Shown one piece after another: positions 1-8,000 of a stretch of DNA of 64,000 nt. This stretch comes from Streptomyces hundungensis (GTDB taxonomy: Bacteria > Actinomycetota > Actinomycetes > Streptomycetales > Streptomycetaceae): contig NZ_CP032698.1 in the NCBI RefSeq assembly GCF_003627815.1, forward strand, positions 3,720,001 to 3,784,000. Reading direction: 5' to 3'. Positions within the stretch are counted from its first letter, which is position 1; each line of letters starts with the position of its first letter. Below the pieces are notes generated by a model, which was not told where the DNA came from, made no database searches, and saw only the letters and a program-made list of their open reading frames with translations. The position numbers and the translations under genes were made by a program.

Positions 1-1311
1 GCGATGCTGGACTGGCGCAGGAACCAGCAGATGCGGCCCTCGTACACCAAGGGTGGGGTCGTGGGCATGGCCTACACGGCACCCGCGTACGTGGATCCCG
101 ACAACGCTTGGTACGCGTCGCTCGGACTCACGCACAGCTATAACCGCGAGGGCATCGACGACGCCCAGAAGCGGGCGATGGCCATCGATGCCAACGATCC
201 GTCGCTGGCCGTGATCAACCGCCTGGGCGAGAACGCTGACGCATCGCGACACCTGCTGGGGAACAACGACTCCGGCAAGCGCTTCGCCGCGGATCTGGTC
301 GACTTCCACTGGCAGACGCCCGGGGCGATAGCGGTTGACGATTCGGACGGGCCGCGCCAGGTGCTCACCCTGGCGGCCACCGACCGTACCCCGGCGCATA
401 TCGACGAGTCCGGCACGGCCGCCGCCAACATCCTTGCCGCCGCGGCCAAGGAGAAGGACCACTTCGACGGGCGCAACGGCCACGAGAAGGACGAGTACCC
501 GACGTTCCCCAACGGCACCGCGGTCGCGCTGGCCGGCATCACGGCAACCTGGGCCGATGACCTGGGTGGTACCGGGATGTCAGCGCCTGACGGAGTGGCG
601 GGCTACGACCCCTCGAACCACGTCCTGGTCGGCAACAATGCGGACACGGTCAAGGTCATGCGGCTGTTCGCCAAGGACAATCCAGGCGCTACGGCGATGT
701 TCGACGTCGTACTGCACGAGAAGGTCTCGACGGCAGCGGGGAGCAAGGATCCGACGAAGAGCCTGACCGACATGGGCAATACGGCGGGAATGCTCACGAA
801 GGCCAAAGTTGCGGAAAATTACAGCGCGGCACAGCAGATCGACGAGGAGCACAAGACCAACAAGATCATTCTCGACAGCGCCGGTACCCTGTTCGGTTTC
901 ATACCCGCTCCCAAATTGGGCGAAGGCGCGTCGAAACTCGCCGAGAAGATTGCCGAGAAGAGCCTCAAGTATCCCCAGAACCTCGCGGTCATCGGCCGGA
1001 CGATCGTCGCTCCCCAAACGGACCCCTTCTCCACGGACAACGCCTCGAAGCAGGAGGCTCTGAGCGTGACCGCGGCAAAAGAGCAGTACAGGTCCTTCAT
1101 CCCGTCGATAGCACAGGGGATGGTCAGATCGGGCGCAGTCCCGCCGCCCACGGGCAGCTCCTGGTACGACCCCCAGACGGGAACCATCTCCTCCGACGCC
1201 AGCCACGACCCCACGTTCCAGAGCTGGTGGAACATGGCTCACGGCGACAACTACCAGAAGGCCTTCAAGGACGGCTTCGACAATGCAGAGGTGTCGCCCG
1301 ATGGTAAATAG
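1..1311 (+). CDS. Large ESX-associated hypothetical protein, 3' part
   Basis: The frame is open at the window edge, so this is probably the C-terminal part of a larger protein; an ATG at position 4 could only be internal. The 435 visible residues are soluble and Ala/Asp-rich with no membrane segment. They contain helical stretches such as SGTAAANILAAAAKEKDHFD. The style recalls the long helical proteins encoded beside WXG100 genes in actinobacteria (DUF6571-like), but this is inference only. The stop overlaps the start of the following lipoprotein gene by 11 bases, which suggests translational coupling. No catalytic motif was recognised. Confidence 0.6.
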   Translation, partial: AMLDWRRNQQMRPSYTKGGVVGMAYTAPAYVDPDNAWYASLGLTHSYNREGIDDAQKRAMAIDANDPSLAVINRLGENADASRHLLGNNDSGKRFAADLVDFHWQTPGAIAVDDSDGPRQVLTLAATDRTPAHIDESGTAAANILAAAAKEKDHFDGRNGHEKDEYPTFPNGTAVALAGITATWADDLGGTGMSAPDGVAGYDPSNHVLVGNNADTVKVMRLFAKDNPGATAMFDVVLHEKVSTAAGSKDPTKSLTDMGNTAGMLTKAKVAENYSAAQQIDEEHKTNKIILDSAGTLFGFIPAPKLGEGASKLAEKIAEKSLKYPQNLAVIGRTIVAPQTDPFSTDNASKQEALSVTAAKEQYRSFIPSIAQGMVRSGAVPPPTGSSWYDPQTGTISSDASHDPTFQSWWNMAHGDNYQKAFKDGFDNAEVSPDGK

Positions 1312-2332
1312 GAACCGGGCCCGAAGCGCCGTCCTGGCCGCGACCGCCGCTGTACTCGTACTGTCTCTCGGGTCATGTTCGGATGACCAGAACGAAGACA
1401 GCGCGCGGATTCCCGTAGCGGAGCCGGGAAAGGTCGCCGCCTTCGCGCTGGGCGAGTTGAGCACGACATACGACCTCGACCACACCGCTGTGAACGAGAG
1501 TGGCCACATCACCTCGGACAAGGCCGGGAACATTTATCTGGCCAGCGATTCCAACAGCCCTCTCATGCCCATCCTGCGCATGACTCCTGAGGGCAAGGTC
1601 AGCCAGTTCACGAAAATCAAGGAGAGCCACTCCGACTCCGGATTCACCGCCGCTCCGGACGGTTCTTTGGTGACCGGCGGAGGAGACGGTCTGTGGCGGG
1701 TGAGCTCGAAGGGCACCGTCACTTCTTTGGAGTCACAGCGCCGATTCAAGCTCCCGAACCCGATCGGTATCCGGCCGGACGGCACGGTCGTCGTCATCGA
1801 CGGCGAGAGCGTGTGGTCCCTGAAGGACGGCCAGGCGGCCGAGCTCCTGACGTTCCCGGCGAACCAGGGCCGGGTCCGCGGAGCCGTCGCACCGGACGGA
1901 ACCATCTACCTCTCCAACAGCCGCCTCGACAATCTCCGCGTGCTGGCTCCCGGCAGCCCACCCAGGACCCTGACGATCCAGGGCGACCTGCCAGGAGCCG
2001 GCAAACCGCTCTCCGAGATGGCGATCATGCAGATGACTCCGGCCACCGACGGGGGTGTGTACGCGAAGGTGCAGTGGGATCCCCAGAAGGGCGGCGGTGG
2101 CTTCGTCTACATCGTGCACATCGCTCCTTCGGGCACCCTCACCGCCATGGCGAGGGCGTCCGAACAAGGAAAGTCGTGCGCGGCCGGAGAGCAGTACGCC
2201 GCGCTGGACAATCCCTGTGTCATGCCGTGGTTCCTCGCACGGAGCGGCGACCAGGTACTCGCCCTGGGCGACATCTATGACCCGGAGCGCAAGCCGTCGC
2301 CCGCCCTCGCAATCCACGCTCCCCGCGGGTGA
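1301..2332 (+). CDS. Lipoprotein with NHL-like beta-propeller
   Basis: This is a 343-residue exported lipoprotein. It has a basic N-terminus, a hydrophobic stretch and a lipobox LGSC with Cys26. The mature part contains repeated strands of the form 'pDGTvyv' (for example APDGTIYLSNSR and IRPDGTVVVIDG), typical of NHL or SMP-30-type beta-propellers. These usually bind proteins or small ligands at the cell surface. ATG 1301 was chosen over ATG 1283 because GAGG lies 9 bases upstream and the lipobox is then at the usual distance. It overlaps the preceding gene and lies upstream of a WXG100 gene, so it probably belongs to the secretion-island transcription unit. The true ligand is unknown. Confidence 0.75.
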   Translation: MVNRNRARSAVLAATAAVLVLSLGSCSDDQNEDSARIPVAEPGKVAAFALGELSTTYDLDHTAVNESGHITSDKAGNIYLASDSNSPLMPILRMTPEGKVSQFTKIKESHSDSGFTAAPDGSLVTGGGDGLWRVSSKGTVTSLESQRRFKLPNPIGIRPDGTVVVIDGESVWSLKDGQAAELLTFPANQGRVRGAVAPDGTIYLSNSRLDNLRVLAPGSPPRTLTIQGDLPGAGKPLSEMAIMQMTPATDGGVYAKVQWDPQKGGGGFVYIVHIAPSGTLTAMARASEQGKSCAAGEQYAALDNPCVMPWFLARSGDQVLALGDIYDPERKPSPALAIHAPRG

Positions 2333-2426
2333 GGACACAACTGCCCGGCACCGGAAGATCAGAGCCGAAGCGCGCTCCCGTTACGGCCCTCCCCCACCAT
2401 GCCGACACCCAGCAAAGGAGATGACG

Positions 2427-2711
2427 ATGGGCATACCCCAGGAAGACCGTCTGGATTACGCGTGCCGCCAGGACATGAACGCTATCGAGTCCGCCGCGAA
2501 CGAGATCCGCACGGCCATCAGGAATGTCGAGTCCATGATGCCGAAGACCTGGATCGGGAAGAAGGCCGACAACTGGCGCACCGATCATGACGGGCGCATG
2601 AAGCGGCTGAAGACCCTGTTCGACTCGTTCCCGGCCGAGGAGAACCGGCTGGTGGAGAAGGCGCGTCAGGACCAGGCGAAGATGAACCAGAAGATGCACG
2701 GCGGAGGCTGA
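2427..2711 (+). CDS. WXG100-family protein A
   Basis: This 94-residue, mostly helical protein carries W-I-G at residues 42-44, the central turn expected of WXG100 (ESAT-6-like) helical hairpins. Charged amphipathic helices lie on both sides. Proteins of this family are small dimeric substrates or adaptors of type VII secretion ATPases. AAAGGAG ends 6 bases before ATG 2427, so this start is preferred over the ATG at 2421. There is no signal peptide and no clear YxxxD/E export motif at the C-terminus. A lipoprotein gene lies on each side. An EssC-type ATPase is encoded 2.4 kb downstream on the other strand. Confidence 0.75.
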   Translation: MGIPQEDRLDYACRQDMNAIESAANEIRTAIRNVESMMPKTWIGKKADNWRTDHDGRMKRLKTLFDSFPAEENRLVEKARQDQAKMNQKMHGGG

Positions 2712-2899
2712 GTCCCGGTGGCGCCGGCCGGGCGATGTGTTCAACCGGCCGGATCGGCGTCCCGAGGGATGGATCACCTCACAATTCCATACCGGCGCAT
2801 CCCAAATGCCCTGCTTCACACCCGAGTTCGCTCTGGCGAAGCGGGCGCCGTCTCGTTAGCGTCGGTCTCTCAACCACACCAGCCTCATCGGGAGCTCCA

Positions 2900-3556
2900 G
2901 TGAACCGTCGCGCCCTGCCGGCCGTCGCCGCACTCACCGCAACGGTTGCTCTGCTGCTGACTGCCTGCGGCAGCAACGACAAGCCCAAGGACTCGGACAA
3001 GATCGCCGGGGCCGACCAGAGTGCCAAGCCCTCGGCGTCGGCTTCACCGAGCGCGTCGGCCCCTGCGGGAGTCGAGCGCCCGAAGATCGAGCTGCCCGCC
3101 GACCTCACGATGACGTTCGAGCCCGCGAACACCGGCGACCCGGTGAAGGAAGCGGTCCTCTCGGACGGCGCGGAGCGCATGCGTGCGGTGAACGTCGCCA
3201 TCACCGGCGGGGACCCGAAGTACGCCGCGCTGAACTACTACAACTCCGGCAAGGCGCTGGAAGCCGCCTCGGCCTGGGTGGAGAAGTTCAAGAAGGCCGG
3301 CCTGTCGATGACCGGGTCGCTGCGCTACTACGATCGCCAAGTCACCCTGAACCAGGACAAGTCGGCTTCGCTGAACTTCTGTGCCGACGAGAGCAAGGGC
3401 TACAGCAAGGACATCAAGACCGGCAAGGCCAAGGTCACCACCCCGTCGAAGAACGACTTCATCCTCTACAGCACCAGGCTCGAAAAGAACTCCGCCGGGG
3501 TGTGGCAGACCACTCGAATCGTTTCGACCGCGGGGGCCGAGAAATGCGTGAAATAA
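2900..3556 (+). CDS. Lipoprotein of unknown function
   Basis: The 218-residue product starts at GTG 2900, with GGGAG 6 bases upstream. It has a lipobox LTAC with Cys23, then a Ser/Ala/Pro-rich linker (residues about 35-60). A compact domain of about 150 residues follows, with one internal Cys and a C-terminal Cys that could form a disulphide. The domain reads like the small actinobacterial surface lipoproteins that carry an NTF2-like fold, but no family was identified. Its stop codon overlaps the next start by 13 bases, so this gene and the exported protein at 3544 are probably co-translated. Confidence 0.7.
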   Translation: MNRRALPAVAALTATVALLLTACGSNDKPKDSDKIAGADQSAKPSASASPSASAPAGVERPKIELPADLTMTFEPANTGDPVKEAVLSDGAERMRAVNVAITGGDPKYAALNYYNSGKALEAASAWVEKFKKAGLSMTGSLRYYDRQVTLNQDKSASLNFCADESKGYSKDIKTGKAKVTTPSKNDFILYSTRLEKNSAGVWQTTRIVSTAGAEKCVK

Positions 3557-4578
3557 GCAGGGGACGACTGGGCGCGACCATAGCGACTGCCGCGCTCTTC
3601 GCCGTCGCGGGTGCGCCCACCGCGTGGGCCGGGGTCACCCCTGGGGACGGCACCCGGGAGACCGATACGCCCAAGGGCGACGCGAAGCCGGACGGCACCC
3701 TCAGCGCCACGGCCGGCGGCGTGGTCTACGACCGGTCGAGGAACGGCTCCGGCAGCGCCGTGGGCCCCCTCGCCCCCGTCGGCAACTGGACGCCTCCACC
3801 CTGCTGGTACGCCCCCAAGTACAGCCCTGCGGAGTTCAAGGCGTACGTCGAGCCGATCTGGAGCGTCGACTCCACCGGCGCCGCCTGGGACGCCTCGCAG
3901 CGCGATCGCTACGTCAATGGAAAGCCCTACACCAACTTCAACCTGGACAAGGCGGGCAAGGGCTACTGGTGGGACTCGTACGTCGACACGAGCTATCCAC
4001 CGGGCTGGGACGCCTGCAACAAGCCCTACTTCTGGGTCGACAAGGGCGCACCGCCGCCCGCCGACGTGCCCGAAGCCATCACTCCCGAGATCCTCGCCAA
4101 GCTGGCGTACGCGGAGATTCGCGTACCGGCCACCCAGGTGACCCTGAAGCCCGACGGCACCAGCAAGGTGAACCTGCCGACCTGGGCGTGGCTGGACAAG
4201 ACCGACTTCCGCCCCGTCTCGGTCACCGCGTCCGTCCCCGCGCTCGGCATCTCGGCGACCACGACCGCCTCCCCGGTCTCCCTCAAACTGGAGCCCGGTA
4301 CCGCCGACGCCAGCCTCTACCCCGCTTCCGGCGAGTGCCCCATCAACGCGGACGGCTCCATCGGCACGCCGTACGAGGCGGGCAGCGCCGACAAGGCCCC
4401 GCCCTGCGGCGTGACATACCGCCGAGCTACCAGCGGTGCCCCCTACAACCTGAAGGCCACCGTCACCTGGAAGATCCACTGGGTCGGGACCGGCACGCCA
4501 GGCGGTGATCTGCCGGACGGCACCTTCGGCCATGACCAGCAGGTGACCGTGCAGGAGATCCAGGCGGTCAACCGCTGA
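3544..4578 (+). CDS. Exported protein with Trp/Tyr-rich N-terminal domain
   Basis: This is a 344-residue protein with a signal peptide: basic residues, a hydrophobic Ala-rich core, and a likely signal peptidase I site after PTAWA near residue 23. The mature N-terminal region (residues about 75-170) is rich in Trp, Tyr and Pro (WTPPPCWYAPKYSP, GKGYWWDSY). The C-terminal half has beta-strand character and paired cysteines. The ATG at 3544 lies inside the end of the upstream lipoprotein gene and is preceded by GGGGGCCGAG. No enzymatic motif was found. A role at the cell surface together with the neighbouring WXG100 proteins is inferred from position only. Confidence 0.7.
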   Translation: MREISRGRLGATIATAALFAVAGAPTAWAGVTPGDGTRETDTPKGDAKPDGTLSATAGGVVYDRSRNGSGSAVGPLAPVGNWTPPPCWYAPKYSPAEFKAYVEPIWSVDSTGAAWDASQRDRYVNGKPYTNFNLDKAGKGYWWDSYVDTSYPPGWDACNKPYFWVDKGAPPPADVPEAITPEILAKLAYAEIRVPATQVTLKPDGTSKVNLPTWAWLDKTDFRPVSVTASVPALGISATTTASPVSLKLEPGTADASLYPASGECPINADGSIGTPYEAGSADKAPPCGVTYRRATSGAPYNLKATVTWKIHWVGTGTPGGDLPDGTFGHDQQVTVQEIQAVNR

Positions 4579-4654
4579 GACCGCAACGAGCCCTCGGGCG
4601 ACGGGTCTTGTGAACACTCCTACCCGGCCTGTACAGGCGGGGCGGGAGGTGCGA

Positions 4655-4660
4655 TAGCGT
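4655..4660 (+). promoter_or_regulatory. Possible -10 element of the WXG100-B gene
   Basis: TAGCGT fits the TANNNT form of Streptomyces -10 elements and lies 59 bases before the ATG at 4719. The same TAGCGTCG string occurs at 2857, 38 bases before the GTG of the lipoprotein gene at 2900. This may indicate a shared promoter type for the two units. No convincing -35 element was seen. Confidence 0.3.
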
Positions 4661-4679
4661 CGAGTGGTACCAGATAGAT

Positions 4680-4697
4680 TTACTGATTACCCAGTAA
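4680..4697. promoter_or_regulatory. Inverted repeat upstream of the WXG100-B gene
   Basis: TTACTG and CAGTAA form a perfect 6-bp inverted repeat with a 6-base centre. The ribosome site GGGGAGG at 4706-4712 lies just downstream. It could be an operator or an RNA hairpin in the leader. Its A+T content is unusual for this chromosome. Confidence 0.35.
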
Positions 4698-4718
4698 GAA
4701 ATCACGGGGAGGAACCCG

Positions 4719-4979
4719 ATGGAACGCGGTGCAAGTCTCAAGGAACTCAGGGACCTGGCGAAGCTGTTCGGTCGCAGCGCGGGCGACCTACAGACGCTCA
4801 TCACCAACCTGAACTCGGCGACGTCCGGCAGCACCGGCTACTGGAAGGGCCCCAAGGCCGACCAGTTCCGCAAGGACTGGGAGGACGCCCGCGGGACCTT
4901 CTCCAAGTGGGTCGACACCCTGCACGACGCTCAGAAGTCCGCGTCCACCAACGCCGACAACATCGAGCGCGCCACCTGA
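4719..4979 (+). CDS. WXG100-family protein B
   Basis: This 86-residue protein has the family layout: a helix, W-K-G at residues 42-44, and a second helix ending in a polar tail (NADNIERAT). Length and motif position match EsxA/EsxB-type WXG100 proteins, which are exported by or bind to FtsK/SpoIIIE-type ATPases. A strong ribosome site GGGGAGG ends 6 bases before the ATG. The gene is last in the plus-strand unit. It faces the convergent EssC-type gene, separated by a long hairpin. It is a plausible substrate of that ATPase. Confidence 0.85.
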   Translation: MERGASLKELRDLAKLFGRSAGDLQTLITNLNSATSGSTGYWKGPKADQFRKDWEDARGTFSKWVDTLHDAQKSASTNADNIERAT

Positions 4980-5011
4980 TCCGCACCGACACAGTCGGAT
5001 CGAGCAACATC

Positions 5012-5044
5012 GCTGGGGCGTCCACCACGGGTGGGCGCCCCAGC
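5012..5044. terminator. Bidirectional hairpin terminator
   Basis: GCTGGGGCG pairs with CGCCCCAGC, and the stem continues through one T-G wobble into CCACC/GGTGG, giving a 15-bp stem with a 3-base loop. It lies between two convergent genes, 32 bases after the stop at 4979 and 35 bases from the stop at 5080. There is no long T-tract, as is common in Streptomyces. Confidence 0.75.
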
Positions 5045-5079
5045 GGCTTACCCGGCGGGGCGTGAGGACCGCGAGGTCC

Positions 5080-8000
5080 TCACCCCCTCATCACTCCCTG
5101 GACCGGACGGAACGCACCGCCCGAAACCAGCAGTCCGCCGCCCGGCCGTCCGCCGCCGGTGTTGGACGGCAGGCGGATGCTGAACAGCTCGCCCTCCTGG
5201 GAGTTCTGGGGGTTGAGGAGCAGGCCGTTGCGGGACTTGCGGGCAGCCGTGACGAAGCCCCGGTACTGGGAGGCCAGACTGTCCGTCGTGCCGGCCGCGA
5301 TCAGGCCGAGCCCCCCGTCTACCCCCTTGCGCAGGACGGCTTCCAGCGCCTCGTCGAGCCGGGTGTCGTAGAGCAGCTCGGCGTCGTCCGCCAGGATCAC
5401 GTAGGGGCGGCCCTCCGCCTTCTCCACCAACTCCTCCAGGTCGTCCTCCCTGGCCTCACCGTCGAGCACGCCCAGGACGCCTTCGCGCCCTTCCAGATCG
5501 CGCAGGGGCGACCGCCGGGGAGCGACCAGGACCAGCGGTGTGCCCTGGGCCAGCAGGGAATCCGCCGCGCACATCAGAGCCGTGGAGCGCCCGGACTTGG
5601 GCGGGCCGCCAATGACGAAGCCGGGTCCGGACTCCTCCAAGTCGATTCCCACGGGGGCCAGTTCGTCGCCGCCGACGGCCAAAAGGGCCCACAACTTGGA
5701 CGGCACCACGAAGTCGGGATCCAGTGCCATCGCCTCGCCGGCGGTAATGTGCGCCGGAAGCGCGTCCACACGCATGGGGCGCAGGCGTGCCGGTGTACGG
5801 CCGTGCGTCGCGCGCGCCTGTTCGGCGATCTCACGGAGCATCCGCACCTGCGCCTGGCCGTTCGGGTCCTCGTCGAGGAGGGCGATCTGCGTCTCTTCCG
5901 TACCGGTGTCGGTGATCCGCAGGGCGCGCCCGGGGGGCATGTTCTTGGGCACCTCGCGCGGTTGCAACCCCGCCATGGAGTAGTCGTTGGGGTCGGCGAA
6001 CCGCAGGATCAGGCGGTCTTGGAACGCGGATGCCACCATGCCGCTCAGACCGCTGCGGTCGGCCGTCATGACGACCTTCAGGCCGACCGCCGAACCCTCC
6101 CGGAAGATCCGCTGGGCCTGCTCGATGAGCTGGCCGTAGTTGTAGTTCTCGAATGTGGAGAAGTAACCCTCCCAGTTGTCGAGGAGCAGCACCATCCAGG
6201 GCAACCGGTCCTCGGGCGCGGCCGAGGCGCGCTGCTCGGCCGCGCTGGACGCACCTTCCATGGCGAGCAGTTGCTGGCGTCGGCTGATCTCGGCGAGCAG
6301 CCGGTCGAGCAGTCGGCGAACACGGTCGGGTTCGTCGCGGTTGACCACCGCGCCGACATGCGGAAGGCGTACCAGGGGCAACAGTGCGTTGGAGCCGCAG
6401 TCGATCGCGTAGACGTGAACATCACGCGGTGAGGCGGTCCTGGCGAGCGAGCCGGCCAGGGTGCGCAACGCCGTCGACCGGCCCGAGCGGGCGCCGCCGG
6501 CCAGCATCGTGTGTTCGCCGTCGACGAGGTCGAGAGCGAAGGGCTTGCGGGCCTGCTGGGCGGGCAGGTCGGTGAGGGCGTAACCGATGGGCGGGACGTC
6601 ACCGTGCGCGGGCGCGGGGCCCGCCAGGGCGGTCAGCGAATCGAGCGTGACGTGCTCGGGCAGCGGGGGCAGCCAGGGACTGCGGGGCGGCGGGAAGCCC
6701 ATCTTGTCGGCGCCGTCACGGATCGCGTCGACGAGCACGGCGAGGTCGGTGACCATCGTGCCGTCGTCCTCGGACTCCGCGGTCCTGGGCAGCGGACGGC
6801 TGAACGAGGTCCAGGGCAGCGGGGCGAGGACCGCCTTGGGGCCGCTCTTGCCCGTGGCCGGCCGCCGGCCACCGATGCGCGCCGACTGGACACCGACCAG
6901 CGACTGCGCTCCGGAGCGGACATAGGCGCGGCCGGGCGTGGACTTGGCGATGGCCCCGGCGTCCGCGGCGTCGATGACGTCCATGGACTCGCTGCCGTCC
7001 GTCACCCGCAGGGCGATGCGCAGGTTGGTGTTGGCCCGGATGTCGGCGCTGACCACACCGGCCGGGCGCTGGGTCGCGAGCACCAGGTGGACGCCGAGCG
7101 AGCGGCCTCGGCGGGCGATGTCGACGAGTCCCGCGATGAAGTCGGGGAGTTCGGCGACGAGCGAGGCGAACTCGTCGATGACCAGGACGAGCCGCGGCAT
7201 CGGCTCCAGCTCGGGCCGCAGCTTGCGGGTGTCGTTGTAGTCCTCGATGTCCTTGGTGCCGGTGTCGAAGAGGATCGTCTCGCGCCGGTGCAGTTCGGCG
7301 GCGAGCGAGGCGAGGGCACGTTCGGTGAGGTGGGCGTCGAGGTCGCTGACCATGCCGACGGTGTGCGGGAGGCGGGCGCAGTCCATGAAGGCGCTGCCGC
7401 CCTTGTAGTCGATGAGCACGTAGTTGAGGGCGTCCGGCCGGTTGGCTATGGCCAGCGAGGCGATGATCGTCTGGAGCAGTTCTGACTTACCGGCGCCGGT
7501 GGTGCCGGCGACCAGCGCGTGCGGGCCGTCCCGGCGGATGTCCAGGGTGAAGGTGCCGTCGGCGGCGACGCCGATGGGGGCCGCCGTGGTCGAGCCGCCG
7601 GCCCGCCAGATCCGCTCGATGTCGGCGCCGGTCGGGTCGGGCAGGCCGAGCAGGCTGAGCAACCGGGCCGCGGTGGGCAACGCGCCGCCCGCGTCGTCCC
7701 GGCTGACGTCGCGGACCGGGGCGAGGGAGCGGGCGATGAGATCGCACCAGTCGGGGCCGACCTGATCGGCGAGCACCTCGCCGACCGATTCCAGGCCCGA
7801 ACCGCGCAGGAGTACATGAGTCGGCGACTGCGGAGTCCAACTCACCACGGCTTTGCACTCCTCGGGGAGGAGCCGGTCGTCCTCGTCGAGGCAGAGCGCG
7901 AAAAGGCCGTACTGGGGCCCTTCCTGGAGGAGTTGGGGCACGCCGGGCATGCGACGCAGCAGTCGCGCGCCGTCGAGGACGAGCAGGACGTGCGGCTCGT

